This document shows positions 34,890 through 43,026 of a stretch of 44,759 nt of DNA, piece after piece; the first letter of the stretch is position 1; each line of letters begins with the position of its first letter. The stretch comes from Lachnospiraceae bacterium. Lineage in GTDB: Bacteria > Bacillota > Clostridia > Lachnospirales > Lachnospiraceae. The stretch lies in NCBI GenBank assembly GCA_017634175.1, contig JAGBNY010000014.1, positions 1 through 44,759 of the forward strand, in the 5' to 3' direction. A model generated the notes under the pieces. It searched no databases, was not told the DNA's origin, and saw only the letters and a program-made list of their open reading frames with translations. The position numbers and the translations under genes are program-made.

Positions 34890-35998
34890 TGAAAAAAATA
34901 CTCGTAGTTTTTGGTACTAGACCTGAGGCGATAAAAATGTGCCCTTTAATCATTAAGATTAGAGAACAGCCGAATATGGAATGTTGCGTTTGCTTGACTG
35001 GTCAGCATAGAGAGATGCTTTTACAGGTTATGGATTCTTTTGGAATTATTGAGGACTATAATCTAAATGTAATGAAAGAATCCCAAACTCTTACTTTTCT
35101 TACAGGTAGAATAATTTCTGAGTTTGATAAGGTTTTGATTAATGAACACCCTGATTTAGTGTTGGTTCACGGGGATACTACATCATCTTTTGCTGCTTCG
35201 TTAGTTGCATTTTATCATGGAATCAGTATAGGTCACGTAGAGGCTGGGCTTAGAACATATAATATTAAACTACCATTTCCGGAAGAGTTCAATCGGCAGG
35301 CGATCGATTTAATTGGAGATATGTATTTTGCTCCTACAAACAGCGCAAAACTAAATTTGATAAAAGAGGGAAAATCTTCAGAAAACATATTTGTGACTGG
35401 AAATACGGTAATAGATGCTCTTCAATATACTGTAAAGAAAGATTTTATGGACGAAAACTTGGAGTGGGCAAAGGGCTACAGATTGATAATGCTTACAGCT
35501 CATAGAAGGGAAAGCATCGATGAAAAATTGGAAGGTATATTTGAAACGGTAAAAAAACTATTGAGAGAATTTGATGACATAAAAGTCATTTTTCCAATAC
35601 ATAAAAATCCTAAAATAAGAAAATTAGCGAGTATCGTTTTTGAAAATGTAGACAGTATAAGAATTATAGAACCGCTAGATGTGATAAAATTTCATAATTA
35701 TATGGCAAAGAGCTATTTGATTTTAACGGATAGCGGAGGAATTCAAGAAGAAGCGCCTTCGCTGGGTGTTCCGGTCTTGGTGTTGAGAGATGTAACTGAG
35801 AGACCAGAGGGGATTGAGGCAGGAGTCGTGAAGTTGGCTGGAACGTCTGAAGAAATGGTATATAAAGCGACGAAGGAGCTTCTTACTAATCAAGCTGAAT
35901 ATGAGAAGATGCGAATGGCAGTTAATCCCTATGGCGATGGGAAAGCTTCGGAATATATAGTTGATGCCTTGAAAGCTAGATTGAGTAAGAATAGATAA
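34889..35998 (+). CDS. wecB: UDP-N-acetylglucosamine 2-epimerase (non-hydrolysing)
   Basis: WecB interconverts UDP-GlcNAc and UDP-ManNAc, supplying ManNAc for surface polymers. The GT-B-like protein starts ILVVFGTRPEAIKMCPLI, has VHGDTTSSFAASL, HVEAGLRTYN, PFPEEFNRQ, LTAHRRE and TDSGGIQEEAPSLG, all family signatures, with catalytic residues in these loops. Length 369 aa is usual. It overlaps the upstream gene as TGATG, so the two are co-expressed. Confidence 0.96.
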   Translation: MKKILVVFGTRPEAIKMCPLIIKIREQPNMECCVCLTGQHREMLLQVMDSFGIIEDYNLNVMKESQTLTFLTGRIISEFDKVLINEHPDLVLVHGDTTSSFAASLVAFYHGISIGHVEAGLRTYNIKLPFPEEFNRQAIDLIGDMYFAPTNSAKLNLIKEGKSSENIFVTGNTVIDALQYTVKKDFMDENLEWAKGYRLIMLTAHRRESIDEKLEGIFETVKKLLREFDDIKVIFPIHKNPKIRKLASIVFENVDSIRIIEPLDVIKFHNYMAKSYLILTDSGGIQEEAPSLGVPVLVLRDVTERPEGIEAGVVKLAGTSEEMVYKATKELLTNQAEYEKMRMAVNPYGDGKASEYIVDALKARLSKNR

Positions 35999-36259
35999 TA
36001 GCGTTAGATTTTTTATTAAATATATAAGTGTGGAGTTATTTATGAGCATTAGGAAAATTGGACGGGGAGAGTGCTGTTTTCGCTGGTTTAAGTTTAAATT
36101 CGATAATTACTCTTTATTACTATGGTATAAGCCATAGTCTAAGTTAATTCTAGATATATTTCTTTTGAATGCAGAGAGTATTATTGCGTTTAGATAGAAT
36201 GGTGTTCAAATTAGCTAATTGGGTTTTAGTTTGAAGTAATACATTAGGAAAAGAATATA
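35999..36259 (+). other. AT-rich spacer with one small ORF (36042-36137)
   Basis: No supported gene. One 31-codon ORF starts at ATG 36042 with GGAG (36031-36034) seven bases upstream and ends TAG 36135-36137; its product MSIRKIGRGECCFRWF... is basic, has two adjacent cysteines and matches no family I know. The end of this ORF forms a 6-bp inverted repeat (CTATGG / CCATAG). It may be a gene remnant. No clear terminator or promoter is seen. Confidence 0.3.
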
Positions 36260-38164
36260 ATGAAAATTATTGTATGGGGAACTGGCGATAAAGCTGAATA
36301 TTTTGTAGAGTGCATTAATAAGGAAAATGCACAGTATATGGAAGCATTTGGTAAAAATCTGTATGAGATTGAATTTTTTCTGGATAGCAATCCGGAAAAA
36401 GCGGATAAATATTATCTGGAACATAAGATTGTTTGGCGAGATAATTATGACTTTGAACTAAAGAAATATCCAATAATTGTTGCTATTGCGAGGAACGATG
36501 GGATAATAAAGAGCTTGAATGAATCAGGGTATGCGTCGGGGATAGATGTATTTTCATTTGGTCAGAATTCTGGTGTGCTGTCATATACGAATCTTGGGTT
36601 GTCACAGCTTGTTCGGGATATGCAAGAAAATGACGACATTTTTACCGCTGCAGAATACGATAGTTTGGTGAAATATTTATCAAAAAAAAGCAGCGACATA
36701 TTTTATTATATTGAAAACATATTCAGCAAGGTTATTTGCCTGGAATCAAATGCAGTTTCATTTGGAGTCAAAGATATTATACAAATCTATTTTTCTCTTA
36801 TTTATATTGATGTGCTTAGAAAAAAAGGAGACACACAATTACACATTTATAATCAATTAAAGAAGTGTATGAGTCTAAGCAAAGCGATTGCGATGCTCTC
36901 ATTGGGATATGATAATGATATTGAGGATGAAGTTTTTGAATTCTGCAAGAATTTGCAAATAGGCAAGCTGGTAGATTATAGAGTTAAAAGCATAGGCATA
37001 GTATATTTTCGATATAATAGTGGCGGAGTAGAGCGTGTGTTATCAATGATGATTCCTATTTTTATAAAAATGGGATATCCAGTTTATTTGATAACAGAGC
37101 AAGAATCCGATGATGACTATGAAGTTCCTGATGGAGCCGTTAGGATCAATATGGGTTATCGCGATTTAGAAAATGATTACATAGCCTGGTTTGGAAAATT
37201 AGAAAAGTACGTTAAAGATTACAACATAAATTTACTCTATTGTCACGAATGTTATCACACTAAGTTTTTTTATGCGCAGCTTTTGATGCGGGAATTGGGC
37301 GGGGTGAAGGTTATTGGTCATGTCCATGGATGTTTTACTTTTTTTATACAAGGCTGGGGGAGCGAAAATATCGGCCTTTGCAGAAAAATGTATTTATGTG
37401 CGGATAAAATGATTCTTTTGTCTAAGACGGATGTAAAGTTTTGGAGGCTTTTGGGATGCAATGGAACATATCTTCCTAATCCAATAGAAAAAATCGATGA
37501 AAGCTTTCATAGAAGCTTTGAAGAATCAACCCAAAATATACTTTGGGTAGGGAGGATTGAACAAATAGGCAAGCGAGTGTTTGATTGTGTGGAAATAATG
37601 TCAAGAGTCGTTGCTAAGTGCCCAAAAGCTTGTTTATTCATTGTTGGCAAGGCAGACGAAAAAAGTGTTTATGCTGAATTGAAGAAAAGGATTCATGACC
37701 ATGGGCTGGATTCCAATATTGAACTAAGCGGGTTTCATGAGGATACTAGCGAATTTTACAAGAAATGTGGAATTATGCTCATGACATCGATTTCTGAAGG
37801 TTTTTCGATGGTTCTTGCTGAGAGTAAATTATATGCAATGCCTACGGTTATGTATGAAATACCTCATTTGGAATTATTAAGAGATAATAAGGGATTTTAT
37901 GCTGTAAGGCCGGGAGATTATGATGCAATGGCTGATAGGATTACCGAGCTTATTAGTAATAAAGAATTGAGGGAAAAAATGTCGAAAGACGCTCTTGACA
38001 GTATACTGCCTTTCAAGGATTTTGATTTCGAATCCGCATGGAGAGATATTTTCGATGAACTATCCACAAATACAGCTCCAAGGGATTTAACAGAGGATGA
38101 AAAAGATTATAAAAACATAGTTTGTTATATGATCGATAGATTTCTAATGAATGTTAATGATTAA
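36260..38164 (+). CDS. Rossmann-GT4 fusion glycosyltransferase
   Basis: This 634-aa soluble protein has an N-terminal Rossmann-like domain (about 1-100) beginning IIVWGTGDKAEYF, similar in style to the C-terminal domain of the 32940 product. A helical linker (about 105-240) follows, then a GT4/GT-B domain: FRYNSGGVERVLSMMIP, HVHGCFTFF, ILWVGRIEQIGKR and SISEGFSMVLAESKLYAMPTV with the E-x7-E donor motif. It probably adds a sugar to the polymer made by the island genes; the Rossmann part could bind a nucleotide cofactor. It is AT-rich like its neighbours. Confidence 0.82.
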   Translation: MKIIVWGTGDKAEYFVECINKENAQYMEAFGKNLYEIEFFLDSNPEKADKYYLEHKIVWRDNYDFELKKYPIIVAIARNDGIIKSLNESGYASGIDVFSFGQNSGVLSYTNLGLSQLVRDMQENDDIFTAAEYDSLVKYLSKKSSDIFYYIENIFSKVICLESNAVSFGVKDIIQIYFSLIYIDVLRKKGDTQLHIYNQLKKCMSLSKAIAMLSLGYDNDIEDEVFEFCKNLQIGKLVDYRVKSIGIVYFRYNSGGVERVLSMMIPIFIKMGYPVYLITEQESDDDYEVPDGAVRINMGYRDLENDYIAWFGKLEKYVKDYNINLLYCHECYHTKFFYAQLLMRELGGVKVIGHVHGCFTFFIQGWGSENIGLCRKMYLCADKMILLSKTDVKFWRLLGCNGTYLPNPIEKIDESFHRSFEESTQNILWVGRIEQIGKRVFDCVEIMSRVVAKCPKACLFIVGKADEKSVYAELKKRIHDHGLDSNIELSGFHEDTSEFYKKCGIMLMTSISEGFSMVLAESKLYAMPTVMYEIPHLELLRDNKGFYAVRPGDYDAMADRITELISNKELREKMSKDALDSILPFKDFDFESAWRDIFDELSTNTAPRDLTEDEKDYKNIVCYMIDRFLMNVND

Positions 38165-38268
38165 AAATTGATCTAGTTTTGATTGCTGTGCATGATAAAA
38201 AGACAGCGGATTCCATTATAAGAGATTTGATGGCATTAGGAGTATCTGAAAAAAATGCTTATGGATGA
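38161..38268 (+). pseudogene. Remnant of a Rossmann-type domain
   Basis: Directly at the 3' end of the preceding gene, in a different frame, 35 codons run without a start: LKIDLVLIAVHDKKTADSI, then RDLMALGVSEKN. The pattern (hydrophobic strand D-L-V-L-I-A-V, a helix, then a short G-V-S segment) matches the last beta-alpha unit of the Rossmann domains seen in the two fusion glycosyltransferases of this island. With no start codon and no RBS it looks like the tail of a deleted gene or of a frameshifted extension. The remaining 113 bp to 38381 hold nothing I recognise. Confidence 0.5.
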
Positions 38269-38381
38269 AGCCGGGGCTTGTCGGAAATACTTGGGATTGA
38301 TAGTTTGATTGTAGTGGCCTGTTGTAGATATTGGTGTATTAAGTATTGAGACTGAAAGGACGAAAGCATGAGGATGGCTGA

Positions 38382-39470
38382 ATGGCAATACAGAATTTAA
38401 TAATATCTAATCTTCTGGGATTCAAGCGCATAAATAAAGTAATTCATGGTAATAATAAAAAAGCCAATGAGGGGCACTCAGTCTTCAATGATTTTGAATT
38501 TAAATTTGAGGATGGCATCAATATATTCATAGGCGAAAATGGTATTGGAAAAACAAGCATCTTAAAGATGATATACGCCGCAACGAAATGTTCGTTTAAA
38601 AAAAACAATCCGGGTAAGGATATTCGGTTAATAGATTTCTTTTCGTATGGGCTTAATGATTCGGATTTAATTGGGAATAGGGAGCTAGAGGATAGCAGCG
38701 CATTTTTTTATATATCTGATGGAGAGCATGAGTTTCGGTATAATATTCTGGATAAAGGGGTAATTGAAGAAAAAGGGTGGGTCGGGCTGAATATTTCTGC
38801 TATTTATATACCTGCTGGTGAGATGCTTTCTCATTCAAAGGGGTTTTTGGCGCTCAACTCAAAGTATAAGCTTCCATTTGATGAGGCTCAAATAGATATT
38901 ATTGTCAATGCGTCATTGCCAGAAACGAGAGAAATACATCCATGCATGGAGACGATTCTATCCACTATTAGCGAGGCGATAGATGGAGAGGTTATACAGG
39001 AAAATGACGATTTCTATGTTTTGAAAAAAAATGGAAAAAAAATTCTTTTTTCCTTAGAGGCTGAAGGATTTAGAAAGCTTGGATTGCTGTGGAAACTGAT
39101 AAGAAATGGGCTTTTCGAGAATGGTTCTATATTGCTGTGGGATGAACCGGAGTCCAATTTGAATCCGGAGATGTTCTCTTTGATTGCGGAGATTCTTCTT
39201 GCGCTTGAAGAGAATGGTGTTCAGATATTCATTGCTACACATAGCTATAATCTCGCAAAGTACTTTGAGCTCCGTAGGAAAAGAAAGAATCAGGTAGTCT
39301 ACCATTCTCTTTGTAGGTCGAATGCAATTTACGATTTTGCTGTTTCAAAGGGAGAACGCAATATGAGCTTAGATAAATCTTTTTATTTAAAAGACATTGG
39401 GAATAACAGCATGATGATGGCAGATGAAGCGTTGCTTGATGAAGCGTTTGACAAGGATTTAGCTGATTAG
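38382..39470 (+). CDS. AAA family ATPase (AAA_15/21, SMC/OLD-like)
   Basis: This 362-aa ABC-type ATPase has Walker A GENGIGKTSIL near residue 53, a signature region around EAEGFRKLGLLWKL near 222, Walker B SILLWDEPESNLNP near 250 with the D-loop, and an H-loop IATHSYNLAKYF near 285. The insert between Walker A and the signature is short, with no long coiled coil. Proteins of this type are the ATPase half of many anti-phage systems. It has no TOPRIM or nuclease domain of its own. The next gene starts four bases after the stop and encodes a nuclease-like protein, so the two form an operon. Confidence 0.82.
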   Translation: MAIQNLIISNLLGFKRINKVIHGNNKKANEGHSVFNDFEFKFEDGINIFIGENGIGKTSILKMIYAATKCSFKKNNPGKDIRLIDFFSYGLNDSDLIGNRELEDSSAFFYISDGEHEFRYNILDKGVIEEKGWVGLNISAIYIPAGEMLSHSKGFLALNSKYKLPFDEAQIDIIVNASLPETREIHPCMETILSTISEAIDGEVIQENDDFYVLKKNGKKILFSLEAEGFRKLGLLWKLIRNGLFENGSILLWDEPESNLNPEMFSLIAEILLALEENGVQIFIATHSYNLAKYFELRRKRKNQVVYHSLCRSNAIYDFAVSKGERNMSLDKSFYLKDIGNNSMMMADEALLDEAFDKDLAD

Positions 39471-39474
39471 GGTG

Positions 39475-39993
39475 ATGGTTTTGAAAGGAATATATGAAGA
39501 TGAGAATCACAGGACGGAGTTTGATTTTTCGTATGCTGTAAATGTGTTCGAGCCTCATGGGATTGCATCTAGGCATTCAGAGTATATTTCTGATGTTGAT
39601 TTTGTCCTAGAATCGAAAGATGAAATAATTTTTATTGAATATAAAAATGTAAGTATAGCAGAGGCACATAATCAAGGGGCATTTATTGAGAAAATAAAAA
39701 ATGGAAACCTGACAAAAGTATTAATTAAAAAATTCTTTGGGACTCTGCTTATTGTCTTAATGACAAACAGGAATCCGCATAAAAAGCCAATCGTTTATTC
39801 ATGCGTGATAGAAGGCGGGAAGAAAATAGATGGCGTTATGATGAAGAAACTCAGAAACAAAGTTCGTTCGGGTTTGCCTTTTGATTATGAAAAAATTAGA
39901 GACGTTGAAGTCCCGATTATAGATCGGTTTGAATTAATGAGTATATCAGATTGGAATTCTAAGTATTCTCAATACCCGATTAGAATGAAGTAG
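39475..39993 (+). CDS. Putative PD-(D/E)XK nuclease-like partner protein
   Basis: This 172-aa protein carries D-V-D-F-V-L, a beta turn, then I-F-I-E-Y-K-N near residues 40-57, the D-(x)n-E-x-K spacing of PD-(D/E)XK nucleases (with Y in place of V/L in the ExK), and a conserved Q or N downstream (AHNQGAF). The rest is not recognised. The start may be ATG 39475 or TTG 39481; the RBS (AGGG) fits either poorly. Its position four bases after an SMC-like ATPase gene suggests a two-component defence system or toxin-like nuclease with its ATP-dependent sensor. Function is inferred. Confidence 0.6.
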   Translation: MVLKGIYEDENHRTEFDFSYAVNVFEPHGIASRHSEYISDVDFVLESKDEIIFIEYKNVSIAEAHNQGAFIEKIKNGNLTKVLIKKFFGTLLIVLMTNRNPHKKPIVYSCVIEGGKKIDGVMMKKLRNKVRSGLPFDYEKIRDVEVPIIDRFELMSISDWNSKYSQYPIRMK

Positions 39994-40042
39994 CCTTATA
40001 TTTACTAAATCCATTAAGCGGTGACTTAAGGAGGTTATCTGC

Positions 40043-40513
40043 ATGCTGAATATATTTTTTGGGGATTATCCGGGGGAGAATTATATCGATGATCCAGACC
40101 TCTATTTTGATAATACTTATGAGGATGAGTGGCTGGAGGATGAGCGCGCAAAAAAGATGGTGAGGGAGGTGGACCGCTCGGAGCTTATGGGCCCCAACTT
40201 GGTGATTAGCCCGGTCCTGGGCTCTATCCCGGTCACTCGGTTATCGGGCGGCGTCAAGGCCTTGATTCAAATCGACCACGACCCGGAGCATGTTTATAAT
40301 GCATCGGCTTGCGGGGACAATTGCTCCAGGTGGCTCTTAAGAATAGGGCAGGATAAGGATGTCTTGGTCCGCCTCGGGCATATTATGCACTTTTGCGATG
40401 TTGATCCGCTAAATATAAGGATTGATAATACTGGAGAAGTGGTTCATTCTCAGGAGGAATTGCTGAGGCGGGTCATAATGGACGGCCTGCTCGACAATGG
40501 AGAGAAGGGATGA
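40043..40513 (+). CDS. DUF4869-like protein, copy A
   Basis: This 156-aa cytosolic protein matches what I remember of the DUF4869 family. It starts MLNIFFGD, has a DEW motif in the first third, and a conserved central block SPVLG...LSGGVKALI...NASACGDNCSRWLLRIG, followed by a hydrophobic LGHIMHF and IRIDNTGEVVH. No catalytic function is known. RBS AAGGAGGT (40028-40035) is the strongest in this part. The stop overlaps the next gene's start (ATGA at 40510), so the two proteins are translationally coupled. A diverged second copy lies at 41511. Confidence 0.75.
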   Translation: MLNIFFGDYPGENYIDDPDLYFDNTYEDEWLEDERAKKMVREVDRSELMGPNLVISPVLGSIPVTRLSGGVKALIQIDHDPEHVYNASACGDNCSRWLLRIGQDKDVLVRLGHIMHFCDVDPLNIRIDNTGEVVHSQEELLRRVIMDGLLDNGEKG

Positions 40514-41472
40514 CCGGCAAGTATGAGGTAGTCCTCTATAATAACAAGCTGCATTATGAATTGACGATAAAAAGAAACATAACCATTTTGAGAGGAGACA
40601 GCGCATCCGGGAAATCTGAGTTTGTCAGGCTGTTATCGGCATATAGCAGCAATCCTTCGTCATCCGGGATTACGCTTAAGTGTGACAAAAGGTGTCTTGT
40701 CCTTACGGAGGGGAATTGGTCGCTTTTTACTGAGGCTTATAATGACAGCATTTTTTTCATTGACGAGGGAAACGGGTTCTTGCGGACGAAGGAATTCGCA
40801 AATGCTGTCAAGTCGGCGGACAATTATTTCGTCATAATAAGCCGAGAAAAACTATCCCTGCTGCCATACAGTATCGATGAAATATATGGGCTAAAGGAGG
40901 GCAAGGGCGCGGGGAAGTACCGTAATCCTAAGCGGGTCTATAATGAAATGTACAGGATATTCGGGAAACTTCCTTATCCTATAAAGCTGCCGGACTTAAT
41001 CGTGACAGAAGACTCGGATTCGGGAAATGAGTTTTTCAGCATTCTATTCCCGGATAAATGCATAAGTTCATATGGCAAGAGCAATATTAAACGCATCCTT
41101 GCAGCGCATCCAGATCAGGCGGTGATTGCGGTCGTGGATGGGGCAGCATTTGGCCCGGAGATGCAGGAATGCATGGACATGGTGTCATACAGCGGAGGAA
41201 GGTTAAATATTTTTGCGCCTGAGTCCTTTGAATATCTGATTTTGGAATCTGGCATAATCGAAGTGCCCAAGGCAATCATGGAAGAGACTTGGGAATATGC
41301 AGACAGCGCGAAATACTTCAGCTGGGAAGAGTTTTATACTGGATACCTTTTGGATACGACAAGGAATAGCGTGAGACAGTATTCAAAGGCAAAGCTGCCG
41401 GAATTCTATGAAACGGCTGGAAATATAGAGAAGATAAGAAACATTCTTCCAGAATGCATGAGGGGGCTGTAG
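40510..41472 (+). CDS. P-loop/TOPRIM-like protein, copy A
   Basis: This is a 320-aa protein with a compact N-terminal ATPase-like half: Walker A GDSASGKS (29-36), Walker B FFIDE (82-86) and a sensor-like IISRE (109-113). The C-terminal half has VTEDSDSG (165-172), YGKSN (188-192) and VVDGAAFGPE (208-217), then PESFEY (237-242). The spacing of a strand-ending Glu, G-K-S-N and a strand-ending Asp resembles a TOPRIM domain, but the usual DxD is not present (D-G-A instead). I infer a P-loop plus TOPRIM-like fusion and do not recognise a named family. It is coupled to the DUF4869-like gene, and both genes recur downstream. Confidence 0.72.
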   Translation: MTGKYEVVLYNNKLHYELTIKRNITILRGDSASGKSEFVRLLSAYSSNPSSSGITLKCDKRCLVLTEGNWSLFTEAYNDSIFFIDEGNGFLRTKEFANAVKSADNYFVIISREKLSLLPYSIDEIYGLKEGKGAGKYRNPKRVYNEMYRIFGKLPYPIKLPDLIVTEDSDSGNEFFSILFPDKCISSYGKSNIKRILAAHPDQAVIAVVDGAAFGPEMQECMDMVSYSGGRLNIFAPESFEYLILESGIIEVPKAIMEETWEYADSAKYFSWEEFYTGYLLDTTRNSVRQYSKAKLPEFYETAGNIEKIRNILPECMRGL

Positions 41473-41510
41473 TTCGGGGCAGTCAAATAATGGCGGGGAG
41501 GGTTTTTGCT

Positions 41511-41963
41511 GTGCTTAGGGTATGGTTCGGGGACAGGGAGAATTCCGTTTATAATACTTCCGTGTTTTTTAAGAATAGGTACAGGGACGAATGGATCACA
41601 GAGGATTTTGCGAGGCAGGCCATCCTGGACGTGGATCATTCGGCCGTCATTGACAGCAGCAGCATTGATAGCCCGGTGCTGGGGGTCATATCCCCGCTTC
41701 AACTATCGGGAGGGGTGAAGGCGCTCATCTTGATGAAGCATTTCCCGGGCAAGACCTTCAATGCCTCGAATTGCGGGGATAATTGCGCAAAGTGGATATT
41801 GAGGCTGGGTGAGGAGCAGGATTTCACGATCAGCCTTCTGCACGTTATGGATTTCGGTGAGGGACGGTTCGATATAAGGATCCTGAATCACAGGAAGCTG
41901 GTCGTCCACGATATGCAGGAATTCCTGATAGCCGGGGCGCATTATCTGCGGGAGAGGGAATAG
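41511..41963 (+). CDS. DUF4869-like protein, copy B
   Basis: This 150-aa paralogue of the 40043 product has matching blocks: V-L-R-V-W-F-G-D at the start, DEW, SPVLG, LSGGVKALI, NASNCGDNCAKWILRLG and VVHDMQE. I choose GTG 41511 because GGGGAGGG (41495-41502) is eight bases upstream and the resulting N terminus aligns with copy A; in-frame ATGs at 41454 and 41490 lie upstream of that RBS. The copies differ at many positions outside the core blocks, so the duplication is not recent. The next gene's ATG follows the TAG directly. Confidence 0.75.
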   Translation: MLRVWFGDRENSVYNTSVFFKNRYRDEWITEDFARQAILDVDHSAVIDSSSIDSPVLGVISPLQLSGGVKALILMKHFPGKTFNASNCGDNCAKWILRLGEEQDFTISLLHVMDFGEGRFDIRILNHRKLVVHDMQEFLIAGAHYLRERE

Positions 41964-42953
41964 ATGGTTGGCGAGTATAAGGTCAGGGTGAGGAACAGCA
42001 GAAACAGCTATTCCTTTTCGCTTAAAAGGAACATTACTATCCTAAGAGGGGAAAGCGGCAGGGGAAAAACGACTCTGTTCGAGATGATCCTTGAACACAA
42101 CCGTTTCGGAAAAAGCAGCGGAGTCAGCATATCATGCGACAGGGGATTGCTGGCTCTTTCACAGGAACGTTGGGATGAGGAAATATCGAAGAATCCCGGG
42201 AAGATTATCGTTATAGATGAGGACAGCCGTTTCATAAAGTCAAAGGCTTTTGCGGAGACGGTGAGGGAAAAGGACAATTATTTCCTGCTGATTACCAGAA
42301 ACTATCTTGACCAATTGCCGATAAGCGTGGAAGAGATATATGAGCTTTACGGCGCGAAAAATAAGCGCTTCAGAAGGATTTATAAGAATATAGACAGGAT
42401 GTATGATGACCCGCCGAGGGCGTACTTGCCCTTTAGGCCGGATATCATAATTACGGAGGACAGTGGATCCGGTTTTCAGTTCTTTAAGAAGATGGCAGAT
42501 GATCTCGGGATGAAATGCGAATCGAGCGGGGGGAAGTCTAACTTGCTTCGGGTGATGAATAAGTATCCTGATAAGAACGTGGCCCTTATTGCGGATGGCG
42601 CAGCGATTGGGTCCGAAATCGCTGACCTCGCGAAGCAGCAGAGCCTGCGGCCTAAGAAAATCGCTATTTACCTTCCGGAATCATTTGAATGGATAATCTT
42701 GGGAGCGGGCATTGTCGGAGGGGTTGACCGGGCAAAGATAGATATGCCGGAAAGGTTTGCGGACAGCATGGACTACATGAGTTGGGAGCAGTACTTCACG
42801 GATATTCTGATAAAAGCCACGAAAAATACAGTTTTTCAAAGGTACGACAAAGCCAAACTGCCGGATTTCTATCTGCAGGACGGGGTGCAGAGCCGGGTCA
42901 AGGGATTCATCAAGGGGATTGATTTATCGCTTTTGAAGGGCTTTGAGGAATGA
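41964..42953 (+). CDS. P-loop/TOPRIM-like protein, copy B
   Basis: This 329-aa paralogue of the 40510 product keeps the same motifs at nearly the same positions: Walker A GESGRGKT (29-36), Walker B IVIDED, LLITRNYLDQLP, TEDSGSG, GGKSN, IADGAAIGSE and PESFEWIIL, then SWEQYF and KAKLPDFY near the C terminus. Preservation of both halves in both copies while other residues changed suggests that both are functional. The Glu, GKSN and Asp-Gly-Ala positions are the best candidates for an active site. Confidence 0.72.
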   Translation: MVGEYKVRVRNSRNSYSFSLKRNITILRGESGRGKTTLFEMILEHNRFGKSSGVSISCDRGLLALSQERWDEEISKNPGKIIVIDEDSRFIKSKAFAETVREKDNYFLLITRNYLDQLPISVEEIYELYGAKNKRFRRIYKNIDRMYDDPPRAYLPFRPDIIITEDSGSGFQFFKKMADDLGMKCESSGGKSNLLRVMNKYPDKNVALIADGAAIGSEIADLAKQQSLRPKKIAIYLPESFEWIILGAGIVGGVDRAKIDMPERFADSMDYMSWEQYFTDILIKATKNTVFQRYDKAKLPDFYLQDGVQSRVKGFIKGIDLSLLKGFEE

Positions 42954-43026
42954 CGGTATTTCTTGGCCAGTAAAGTGGAGCGGCAGGTCACGGAAGAATT
43001 GGAGAATTATATGGTAGGAGGGGGAC

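Noticed and set aside
36120-36137. CTATGG/CCATAG inverted repeat as a terminator
   Set aside because: The stem is only 6 bp and AT-rich, with no T-tract after it.
42954-43026. Short open frame before the last AAA gene, starting TTG 42963
   Set aside because: It has only 29 codons, ends inside the next gene, has no RBS and shows no similarity I can see.
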